Of a DNA stretch of 21,613 nt, positions 6,286 to 12,837 are shown piece after piece. A program made the position numbers and the translations under genes. Location: positions 1-21,613 of the forward strand of contig CAXSDR010000063.1 in NCBI GenBank assembly GCA_964236445.1, written 5' to 3'. This DNA comes from CAXSDR01 sp964236445. GTDB lineage: Bacteria; Actinomycetota; Actinomycetes; Motilibacterales; Motilibacteraceae. The number at the start of each line of letters is the position of its first letter. Positions within the stretch are counted from its first letter, which is position 1. The notes beneath the pieces are model-generated. The model was not told the DNA's origin, ran no database searches, and was given only the letters and a program-made list of their open reading frames with translations.

Positions 6286-6486
6286 TCAGACAGTCGAAGC
6301 GCTTTGAAGGAGTTCAGCGAATAATTCGGAGGGTTTCTTCCAGCCTTGGTCTTACAGGGATCGGTCGTTGATTTCACCCGCGACGGCGGCGAGGTATTCT
6401 GGGTCGGCGGTGATGTCGGTGGATTTGAGGAAAAACTCGCGAAGGATCCTGTTGAGGTTCTCGTTGGAGCCGCGTTCCCAGGGTGA
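6286..6486 (-). pseudogene. IS30-family transposase remnant (C-terminal catalytic end)
   Basis: Read on the minus strand from 6486, the remnant encodes SPWERGSNENLNRILREFF, the characteristic IS30 segment carrying the last catalytic glutamate of the DDE triad (WERGxNENxN). AAVAGEINDR follows and, after an interruption, GWKKPSELFAELL to a natural-looking stop at 6286-6288. An in-frame TAA at 6352-6354 lies where the family has RPRKT; a compensating pair of one-base indels explains it. Everything upstream of SPWERG is missing, so at least three quarters of the transposase is gone. The fragment cannot be active and marks an old insertion at the edge of the lower-GC island. Confidence 0.88.
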
Positions 6487-6611
6487 GGCCACCGCCAACG
6501 CCTTCGGTCGGGCACGCCCGCACGCAGGCGGCCGCGTCGGCGCCGCCCGCGCGGTAGACCACCCCCCCGAGCGCGGTGACCGACACACTTCGCCCCCCCT
6601 GAACCCAGCCC

Positions 6612-7373
6612 CTACAGCTCGGTCCGGCGGAACGCGAGCGCCGCGAGTGTGACGAGCCCAACCGCGAGCAGGAGCGATGTCAGGACGGGCCACAGCACGG
6701 CGGCGTCCTTCCCGGCCAGCAGCGAGCGGGGCACCGTCATGAGAGCCACCGGTGAATACGTTCCCAGGGGCTTCCAGATCGTCGCAATCGACGCCAGCGC
6801 GTAGGCACCAAGTCCGGCGCCCGCCGCTCCCGCAGCCGAGTCGATAAGCACAGATAAAAGTATCATCAAGGCGATGAAGAGAACGCCGAACACGAGCCAC
6901 ACAAGCGAAGCGGACCATAGCGCAGATCCTGGTGCCTGCCCGAAGACCGCCGCAGTGACCCCCCACGTAATAAGGGACCCGGCAATCACCAGGATTGCAA
7001 GGAACGCCGAGTGGACGACCGCCTTGGCCATGATGAATGCGTTCCGCGAGACCGGCTTGGTGAGCACCAGAACTGCTGTCCCGCTCCTGCGTTCGGACGA
7101 GATGATGCTTCCGTAGATGATGATCAGCGCGAACAGAGCGATTCCCGACAGGTTCTTGATCCATTGCGCGTAGGCGTCCTGGTAGGTCGGTGTCGGCATC
7201 ACCAACCCTTTGAATTGGTCGCCAGCCACGGCGCCCACGAACTGGGGAGTAAACTTAGCGACCACTGGCCCGGTCAGCGCGAAGAACAACAGGATGCCGG
7301 GCAGAACCCAGACTCGCCAGGTTCGGAGGATTTCTCGGGCCTCCTTATGCGCAAACACCGCAAGTCCGCTCAC
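6612..7373 (-). CDS. ABC-2 type transporter permease (YxlG-like)
   Basis: This is a 253-residue integral membrane protein with about six hydrophobic segments, beginning with a short cytoplasmic N terminus (FAHKEAREILRTWRVW) of the ABC-2/NatB class. Other visible elements are an extracytoplasmic loop before TM2 with PTYQDAYAQWIKNLSG, the SSERRSGTAVLVLTKPVSR segment that often follows TM2 in this family, and the C-terminal FRRTEL. GTG 7371-7373 overlaps the TGA of the ATPase gene (GTGA), so the two are translationally coupled and should form one exporter. The codons are visibly less GC-rich than the sdh or cdd genes. The trio order PLDc_N, ATPase, permease is that of Bacillus yxlEFG. The substrate is unknown. 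Confidence 0.87.
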   Translation of the reverse strand: MSGLAVFAHKEAREILRTWRVWVLPGILLFFALTGPVVAKFTPQFVGAVAGDQFKGLVMPTPTYQDAYAQWIKNLSGIALFALIIIYGSIISSERRSGTAVLVLTKPVSRNAFIMAKAVVHSAFLAILVIAGSLITWGVTAAVFGQAPGSALWSASLVWLVFGVLFIALMILLSVLIDSAAGAAGAGLGAYALASIATIWKPLGTYSPVALMTVPRSLLAGKDAAVLWPVLTSLLLAVGLVTLAALAFRRTEL

Positions 7374-8390
7374 GGCTGACCGTTTCCGACGAGCTCAACG
7401 AAGACCTCTTCGAGTCCCATCTCGCCTGCTTCCATGCGGTACAACCCCATCCGCAGTGCCGCGACCATGGCCGGAATCTGCCGTTGGGCTGCGTCCATGT
7501 CCGTCACCGTGATCACGATCGCGCCTCCGGGCTTCTGCATGAGCGCCGTTACCCACGTCTGTTGTGCGATCTGNNNNNNNNNNNNNNNNNNNNNNNNNNN
7601 NNNNNNNNNNNNNNNNNNNNNNNNNNNNNNNNNNNNNNNNNNNNNNNNNNNNNNNNNNNNNNNNNNNNNNNNNCTGGTCGGCACCATGGGTGACCTCGAC
7701 TTCAACCTTTTGCCGTGCGTAACGCGCCTTGAGCTCTTCGATCGGCGCTTGGGCTACCACGCGACCGCGGCAAAGAATCGCCACCGTGTCGCAGACACGC
7801 TCGACGTCGGCAAGGATGTGCGTGGAGAAGAAGACGGTGGTGCGCCCACGCAGCGATACGAGCATGTCCAGAACTTCCTTGCGTCCCATTGGGTCGAGCG
7901 CGCTCGTTGGTTCGTCGAGCAGCAGCAGCCTCGGTGCGTTGATCAGGGCCTGGGCTACACCGAGACGCTGTTTCATGCCGCGGGAGTAGCTACCTAGCTT
8001 CGTGTCCACATCGCAGAGTCCAGCCAGGTCGAGCAGCATCTCGAGACGCTCGTCGAGCACTCGACGCTGGATCCCGAACAGACCTCCAGCGAAACGAAGG
8101 AACGCCTGCGCTGTCATCCACTCGTAGAAGCCAGGCACGTCAGGCAGGAAGCCGATCTGTGCGCGTACCGCGTTGCCGGTCGCGGCTACGTCTTGGCCGA
8201 GCATCTGCACGGAACCGCATGTGGGACGCGCGAGCCCAGCTAGAATGCGCAGAGCCGTCGTCTTCCCGGCTCCGTTGGGGCCGAGGAACCCAAATATCGA
8301 GCCTTCCTCGACAACCAGATTTACCGCGTCGAGGGCACGTTTCTCGCCGTAGACCTTGGTTAGCTCGGCTGTCCGTATCGCGCAGCTCAT
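7370..8390 (-). CDS. ABC transporter ATP-binding protein (YxlF-like), interrupted by an assembly gap
   Basis: This is the nucleotide-binding subunit of the exporter. The first 239 residues carry Walker A GPNGAGKTT (37-45), the ABC signature YSRGMKQR (135-142), Walker B LLLLDEPTSALDP (from 155) and the H-loop STHIL (His191). The C-terminal part after the gap ends with MEAGEMGLEEVFVELVGN, typical of the CcmA/YxlF-type ATPase tail. The two parts are in different frames across the 100 N and are joined by inference; a continuous gene needs a gap of a multiple of three bases. The ATG (8388-8390) overlaps the stop of the PLDc_N gene in ATGA, and its own TGA overlaps the permease start. Confidence 0.88.
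7574..7673. other. assembly gap (100 N) inside the ABC ATPase gene
   Basis: This is a second placeholder of exactly 100 N. The minus-strand flanks are QVEVEVTHGADQ-type coding on one side and QIAQQTWVTALMQ on the other, both starting or ending with CAG. The frame requires a real length divisible by three. Confidence 0.97.
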
Positions 8391-8701
8391 GGCCGGTCGG
8401 TGCCGTCGAGTGGCCCGTAGAGGTTATCGGCGACACTGGCGGTGCGATTGGATGATGGACGCGAGCGCGCCGCATCGTCGCCGAGAACGGCTGGCCTACG
8501 ACCGGCCACCAGGTAGATGATCGCGCCGATGGGGTTCACCAAGAAGATGATTCCGACCCAGATCCACTTGTTGGCGAAGACTACCTGGTCAATCGGCCGT
8601 CGGAACAGATCGACCAGAGCCATCACGACGACCAGGATCTCGACGACGATCAACAAACCCAGAGCCACGAGACCCCACACCGGAACTGCGGACGCGTCCA
8701 T
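8387..8701 (-). CDS. PLDc_N-domain membrane protein (YxlE-like)
   Basis: This is a 104-residue protein with two membrane segments. VWGLVALGLLIVVEILVVVMALVDLFRRP forms TM1 and its cytoplasmic exit, and NKWIWVGIIFLVNPIGAIIYLVAGRR forms TM2; the NKWIW..I...NP.G...Y...GR pattern is the PLDc_N (phospholipase D N-terminal-type) signature. There is no nuclease domain. In B. subtilis the equivalent protein YxlE is encoded just before the ATPase YxlF and permease YxlG in the sigY operon, and the same order is seen here. The start is ATG 8699-8701 with AAGGTGTGAG upstream; an in-frame extension to 8806 looks non-coding. The stop overlaps the ATPase ATG. The likely role is accessory to, or modulating, the exporter. 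Confidence 0.82.
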   Translation of the reverse strand: MDASAVPVWGLVALGLLIVVEILVVVMALVDLFRRPIDQVVFANKWIWVGIIFLVNPIGAIIYLVAGRRPAVLGDDAARSRPSSNRTASVADNLYGPLDGTDRP

Positions 8702-9292
8702 ACTCACACCTTTTCGTTGAGTTGCCCACCGGTCACTTCGCCGTTCCCAGCCGATGGCGACATGCCACGAGCAACATCGGCAGAACGCTCGAACTGTAGC
8801 CGACATTGCACACCTCTTGCATTACAGATGTCGTGACGGCGCTCGTCTGATTCTCCCGACTAGCCCGGCTGTTGCATGACATCGTTGGTGATCATGGTCC
8901 CGGGTTGTCAAGCAGGAGCGGGGCTGATTGTGACATTCCGCTGTGACAAGGCGACCCACTGGTTCCGCTCGGTGTCCTCTGCCAGTGAGTTTTCGGACCT
9001 GTCCCGCGTTCGATTCACGCTACGCTGGTGTATTTCGGGGGGATGGTATGGACTTCGTGGGGGGTTGTAGCCCTGAGTGAAGTCGCGGCCGTAGCGCGGG
9101 AGCTCGGCGAGCGGTTCGGTTCGGGAGCCGCTCTGCGAGAGCGGCATCGATCGAATCAGATATGAGGAATGGTAGCACCGGCGTGGTGGTCTTGGGCGCG
9201 GTGATGCTGTCCAGCCTCCTGGCATCGGAGCAGATCTGACGCGGCCGAAACGGCATCCTGTCCCTGCAGGGGTGCCGGTCGCCGGCGGATCA
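8702..9292. other. 590-base stretch without a recognised gene; two overlapping small ORFs and a paired TGTGACA motif
   Basis: This lies between the ABC operon start and the PH-like gene. TGTGACA occurs at 8929-8935 and 8942-8948 (13 bases apart; GTCACAGCG-type on the other strand). ORFs of 40 codons (9043-9165) and 25 codons (9162-9239) overlap in ATGA. The first has a -10-like TACGCT about 12 bases before its ATG and reads ALSEVAAVARELGERFGSG in its middle; the second has a hydrophobic stretch. I cannot assign either, and they may be the remains of one broken gene. No RNA gene was seen. Confidence 0.35.
8793..8798 (-). promoter_or_regulatory. possible -10 box TACAGT for the PLDc_N/ABC operon
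   Basis: TACAGT on the minus strand fits TANNNT and lies about 90 bases upstream of ATG 8701. No good -35 is found at 16-18 bases spacing, so this is weak. Confidence 0.25.
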
Positions 9293-9895
9293 TCAGCCCG
9301 TGACCACCAGCGCCGCCAGGATCGCCAACAGCAGCGAGCCGGTGAGCAGGAGCGGACCGTCCCAGTGCAGCCCCACCGGCTCAGCGGTTCCTGCGACCGG
9401 GCGGGACACGACGTCCTCCCAACGCGCTGTCACGCGCCGCGACACCCGGCTCTCGTCCGGCAGCTCCGGTGCGTCGCTCGCATAGCACAACGGCCGGCGC
9501 CGACGTCTGGGGCGCGGACCGGATGCCCAGGCGGCGTAGGTGCCCCCCTGCGTACGGATCTCCAGCGACCACCGACCACCGACGGAGCTGACGGCTCGCC
9601 ATGGCACCCGCACGGTGCGCAAGGGGTTGACGAGCGTCACGGCCTGCTCGTCGATCACGAGCTCCGGGCGCCAGGCCAGGGCATAGACCCCGAGGCTGAG
9701 CAGGCCGAGCACGACGAGTGAGAGCGCGGCAGACCTGCCATGCCCCCGATGCACCACGTCGATCGCGAGCAACATCGCGAGCACCAGCCACGCGAGGGCA
9801 CAGACGCGGCCGAGCTCGCTGCGGTGCACCTCGACCCCGCCCGGCGGGTCGACCGGCGCGCTGCCTCCGGGCGTCAGGGGCGGGCCGGTGCTCAC
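9293..9895 (-). CDS. membrane protein with bacterial PH-like domain
   Basis: This is a 200-residue protein. After a Pro/Gly-rich N terminus it has two hydrophobic segments (CALAWLVLAMLLAIDVV and ALSLVVLGLLSLGVYALA). A cytosolic beta-rich domain follows, opening RPELVIDEQAVTLVNPLRT and VRVPWRAVSSVGGRWSLEIR; this WR.V..V......L pattern is typical of bacterial PH (bPH) domains of actinobacterial membrane proteins. A final hydrophobic helix (LLLTGSLLLAILAALVVTG) ends the protein. No enzymatic motif is seen; such proteins are thought to be membrane scaffolds. The start GTG 9893-9895 is my choice because AGGA lies about nine bases upstream; the frame stays open to 9949, so the N terminus is uncertain. 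Confidence 0.7.
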   Translation of the reverse strand: MSTGPPLTPGGSAPVDPPGGVEVHRSELGRVCALAWLVLAMLLAIDVVHRGHGRSAALSLVVLGLLSLGVYALAWRPELVIDEQAVTLVNPLRTVRVPWRAVSSVGGRWSLEIRTQGGTYAAWASGPRPRRRRRPLCYASDAPELPDESRVSRRVTARWEDVVSRPVAGTAEPVGLHWDGPLLLTGSLLLAILAALVVTG

Positions 9896-9945
9896 GGGCG
9901 CATCCTGCCCCACGACCTCCTGCCCGTCCCTCACCCGACCTGCAA

Positions 9946-10536
9946 TCACACAGCAGGTGAACCCGTCACCGTCGCCGCCGGCGCGAGCACGCCGAAGGCG
10001 ATGAGCACCTCGATCTGGTGCATCTTGACCACCGGCAGCGTGCGGCGCTCGAGGTCGAGCACCTGCGGGTCACGGCTCACCTGACGCGCAAGGCCCGTCG
10101 CGATATAGGTACGCCGGTGGGCAGCAGCCTGCGTACGCAACCAGTTGCGGTCGAATGCCAGACCGCTGAGCCCATCGAGCTTGGCCACCACGGCCGCGTC
10201 GGGCGGCAGGACAGCGGTGGGCAACGTCACGCGACGGGCCGCCGCCAGAGCACGGACCTGCTTCAGGTGCACGGTGTGCTGTGCCCGGATCTGCAGGCCG
10301 ATCCGCTTCGTCCCGGCGGTGCTCGCCTTGCTCACAGCCTGCGTGCCGCTCGCGATCTCGAAGAGGTCGGCGGCAGCAGCGGCGCGCAACCACGTGGCGT
10401 CGACTGCGGTCGCCTGTGCAGCGGTGGCCGCCTTGTGAGCACCGGCGGGCGCGGGCGCCGCGTAGGCCGACGCGGGTGCGAGCCCGAAGGCGAGCGCTGC
10501 CGTGATGACAGCGGGCACGGACGTGGACAGTTTCAT
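9946..10536 (-). CDS. secreted DUF4142-domain protein
   Basis: This is a 196-residue extracytoplasmic protein of unknown function. The signal peptide is MKLSTSVPAVITAALAFGLA followed by PASAYAAPAP, with cleavage likely after SAYA. The body is largely alpha-helical and matches the DUF4142 pattern: an opening DATWLRAAAAADLFEIASGTQA, then RAQHTVHLKQVRALA with conserved histidines, a LDGLSGLAFDRNWLRTQAAAHR segment, and a final helix. The first part plausibly forms a ferritin-like two-helix hairpin. ATG 10534-10536 has GGGAG upstream at eight bases. It lies 50 bases upstream of the PH-like gene on the same strand and may share its transcript. Confidence 0.78.
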   Translation of the reverse strand: MKLSTSVPAVITAALAFGLAPASAYAAPAPAGAHKAATAAQATAVDATWLRAAAAADLFEIASGTQAVSKASTAGTKRIGLQIRAQHTVHLKQVRALAAARRVTLPTAVLPPDAAVVAKLDGLSGLAFDRNWLRTQAAAHRRTYIATGLARQVSRDPQVLDLERRTLPVVKMHQIEVLIAFGVLAPAATVTGSPAV

Positions 10537-10728
10537 CGAGTTTCTCCCGGCAGTCGGCTCATCTGGTGACGGGCGACGGGTGCCCGGCGACAGGCGCCTA
10601 AACGGATCGCCGCATCGACCAGCCGATAGGGTCGGCCTCACGTTCCGCACCTGAGTTCGACCCTGCGTGACACTGGCGGGCAAGCCCTCAAGGCAGCGGC
10701 CCTGCCGGTCGATGCGGAGGTCATGGGT

Positions 10729-11139
10729 GTGAAGGCGGGCGACGACGTACGCATCATCCGCCCGGCGGCGGTCCTCGACGAACGCGCCGCACACCGGGTG
10801 CTCGAGCAGCTGCGTCGCCTCGATGTGGCCTCGGGCGGCGTCTGGAACGCGACCTCGTCACTGTGGCAGCGCTATGACAGCCCGTGGAACGGCCCGGGCG
10901 GTACGCGTGGCACGTCGTTCCTGGTCGGCTCCATCGCCGTGGCCTACGACAGTCCGCACCGCCACGAGATCATGCTCTACAAGGCAACCGTCAGCGAGCG
11001 CGGCGTCGACGGCGGCTGGAACGTCGAGGGCCTCTGCGACGACGCGTTGTCGTGGAGCGGGCTCACGCTCGCGACCTGCCCTCGAGCCGAGCTCGTCGAC
11101 CCGCCGGTGCGTGACCCCTTCAAATACAAGCGCGACTAG
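10729..11139 (+). CDS. conserved-looking hypothetical protein
   Basis: This is a 136-residue protein with no family I recognise. It has no signal peptide or membrane segment. The middle is rich in tryptophan and aromatic residues (SGGVWNATSSLWQRYDSPWN, then GTSFLVGSIAVAYDSP), followed by EIMLYKATVSERGVDGGWNVE, CDDALSW and an ending DPFKYKRD. This looks like a small beta-rich fold. GTG 10729 is preferred as the start because GGAGG lies eight bases upstream; ATG 10723 is only two bases from it. Its TAG overlaps the TAG of the convergent cdd gene in the palindrome CTAG. Codon use is typical of the genome, so it is very likely a real gene. Confidence 0.7.
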   Translation: MKAGDDVRIIRPAAVLDERAAHRVLEQLRRLDVASGGVWNATSSLWQRYDSPWNGPGGTRGTSFLVGSIAVAYDSPHRHEIMLYKATVSERGVDGGWNVEGLCDDALSWSGLTLATCPRAELVDPPVRDPFKYKRD

Positions 11140-11567
11140 CCGGCGTCGCCCGTCCGTTCCCATTCGTGGCGCAGGTCGGCATCGCCGAAACCGTGCGGCA
11201 ACAGCTCTGCCACGGTGACGTCGCCGCCTTCGAGCAGCACCCGGCACCCGCTTCCACCATGCTCGAGCAGCAGCTGGCGGCAGCGCCCGCACGGTGCCAA
11301 CAGCTGCCCGTGTCCCCCGACGGCGACGATCGCCGCAAGCCGGCCGCCGCCGCCTGCGTGCAGGGCCGACACGATGCCGCACTCGGCGCACAGCGTCAGG
11401 CCGTACGACGCGTTCTCCACGTTGCACGCAACCAGCAGCCGGCCGTCGGACGTGACCGCGGCCGCCCCGACCGGGAAGCGCGAGTAGGGCGCATGGGCGT
11501 TGCGCGCCGCGGCGCCGGCCGCTGACCGCAGCGACTCCCAGTCGATCGCGGCGGCTCCGTCAGACAC
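11136..11567 (-). CDS. cdd: cytidine deaminase
   Basis: The enzyme hydrolytically deaminates cytidine and deoxycytidine to uridine and deoxyuridine in pyrimidine salvage, in the cytosol. It has 143 residues, the size of the homotetrameric class. Zinc ligands and the catalytic glutamate are seen as CAECG (Cys60, Glu62) and PCGRCRQ (Cys93, Cys96); substrate-contact segments are PYSRFPVGAA and NVENASYGLT. The start GTG 11565-11567 lies inside the 3' end of the upstream M20 gene, an eight-base overlap that suggests translational coupling. In mycobacteria cdd also lies just before sdhC in the opposite direction (from memory). Confidence 0.95.
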   Translation of the reverse strand: MSDGAAAIDWESLRSAAGAAARNAHAPYSRFPVGAAAVTSDGRLLVACNVENASYGLTLCAECGIVSALHAGGGGRLAAIVAVGGHGQLLAPCGRCRQLLLEHGGSGCRVLLEGGDVTVAELLPHGFGDADLRHEWERTGDAG

Positions 11568-12825
11568 TGTCCGGCCCGACGGAGTGCGTCGCGAACAGCG
11601 CTGTCGCGACGAGCACACGTGCCCCGATGGCGACTGCCCGCTCGTCGACATCGAAGGATCCCTGGTGCAGGTCATGGATCACCCGGTCACCCGGGCATGC
11701 GGTGCCGAGGCGTCCCATGCTGCCCGGCACCTGCTCGGTATACCAGGCGAAGTCCTCGCCGCCGAGGCTCTGCTCGGCCGCCGCGACGCTCTGCTCACCC
11801 TCGACCGCGCGCACCGCGGCTGCCAGCAGCTCGGTGCACGCGGCGTCGTTGTCGACCGGTGGAACGCCCGGGCGGTAGTCGACCTGCGCGGTGACGGCAT
11901 AGGGAGAGAGGACGGCATCGACGAGACCGCGCACCATCTCGGGCGCCGACTGCCAGACGGCGCTGTCGAGGCAGCGCACGGTGCCCTCGACCTCACCGCT
12001 CATCGGGATGGCGTTGGCCGCTGACCCGGCGGCGATGCGCCCCCAGACCAGGCTCAGCCCGGCGCGCGGGTCGACGCGGCGGCTGAGCGCGGCGGGCAGC
12101 TCCGTGACCACCTTCCCGAGCGCGTGGACGAGGTCTGCGGTGAGGTGCGGGCGTGCCGTGTGCCCACCCGGACCCGAGAGCCGCACCGTCAGCCGGTCGC
12201 AGGCCGCGGTGATCGCACCGATCCGCACGCCGACGCTGCCCACCTCGAGCCGCGGGTCGCAGTGCAGGGCGAAGACCTCGTCGACATCGTCGATGCGCCC
12301 GCTGGCGAGCACGTCGAGGGCACCACCGGGCATGAGCTCCTCGGCAGGCTGGAAGATCAGCCGCACCCGGCCGGCGAGCTTGCCCGCGCGTGCGAGGTCG
12401 CCGAGCACGAGCCCCGCCCCGAGCACGGCTGCGAGGTGGACGTCATGGCCGCAGGCGTGCGCCATGCCGGGCACGACCGAGCGATAGGGGACGTCCTTGA
12501 GGTCGGCCACGGGAAGGGCGTCGATGTCCGCGCGCAGACCGACGGCGCGGTCACCGTCGCCGATGTCGCAGGTGAGCCCGGTGGAGTCGGGGAGCAGGCG
12601 CGGCGCCAGGCCGGCACGCTCCAAGCGGTCGAACAGGACCTTCGTGGTGCGGAACTCAGCGCGCCCGATCTCCGGGTGGGCATGCACGTCGCGTCGCAGC
12701 GCGAGCAGCTCGGGCTCGTAGGTCGCCATGCGAGCCGTCACCTCGCCTTTGAGGCCGCCGACGGTCAGGTGGTCGCCGCCCGGATGAACGTCAGAGGCCA
12801 CGTTCGCGGCGCGTGCGATGTCCAC
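11560..12825 (-). CDS. M20-family metallopeptidase / amidohydrolase (AmiA/HipO type)
   Basis: This is a 421-residue cytosolic hydrolase that cleaves N-acyl or amide bonds of amino-acid conjugates using two metal ions; the exact substrate is unknown. Motifs are LALRRDVHAHPEIG (41-54), GLRADIDALP (96-105), GMAHACGHDVH (120-130, metal ligands Cys125 and His127), QPAEE (159-163, catalytic and ligand glutamates), LHCDP (His188), a GGHTARPH lid-domain segment, and GGEDFAWY near the end. The start GTG 12823-12825 has no Shine-Dalgarno but a -10-like TAGTTT at leaderless distance. Methionine 33 (MATYEPELL), just before the family's conserved N terminus, is the alternative. It overlaps cdd by eight bases and starts nine bases after the GGDEF gene. 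Confidence 0.9.
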   Translation of the reverse strand: MDIARAANVASDVHPGGDHLTVGGLKGEVTARMATYEPELLALRRDVHAHPEIGRAEFRTTKVLFDRLERAGLAPRLLPDSTGLTCDIGDGDRAVGLRADIDALPVADLKDVPYRSVVPGMAHACGHDVHLAAVLGAGLVLGDLARAGKLAGRVRLIFQPAEELMPGGALDVLASGRIDDVDEVFALHCDPRLEVGSVGVRIGAITAACDRLTVRLSGPGGHTARPHLTADLVHALGKVVTELPAALSRRVDPRAGLSLVWGRIAAGSAANAIPMSGEVEGTVRCLDSAVWQSAPEMVRGLVDAVLSPYAVTAQVDYRPGVPPVDNDAACTELLAAAVRAVEGEQSVAAAEQSLGGEDFAWYTEQVPGSMGRLGTACPGDRVIHDLHQGSFDVDERAVAIGARVLVATALFATHSVGPDSV

Positions 12826-12831
12826 AGGAGG

Positions 12832-12837
12832 AAACTA
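12832..12837 (-). promoter_or_regulatory. candidate -10 box TAGTTT for leaderless transcription of the M20-cdd pair
   Basis: TAGTTT lies six bases upstream of GTG 12825 on the minus strand and overlaps the stop codon of the upstream diguanylate cyclase gene. The spacer is CCTCCT, the opposite of a Shine-Dalgarno, which favours leaderless initiation if this start is right. Confidence 0.4.

Noticed and set aside
9274..9286. GCCGG-TCG-CCGGC hairpin after the PH-like gene
   Set aside because: The stem is only five base pairs, common by chance at this GC content; not called as a terminator.
10537..10794. N-terminal extension of the DUF4142 gene to 10794
   Set aside because: The signal peptide and GGGAG ribosome binding site place the start at 10536; the extension looks like non-coding translation.
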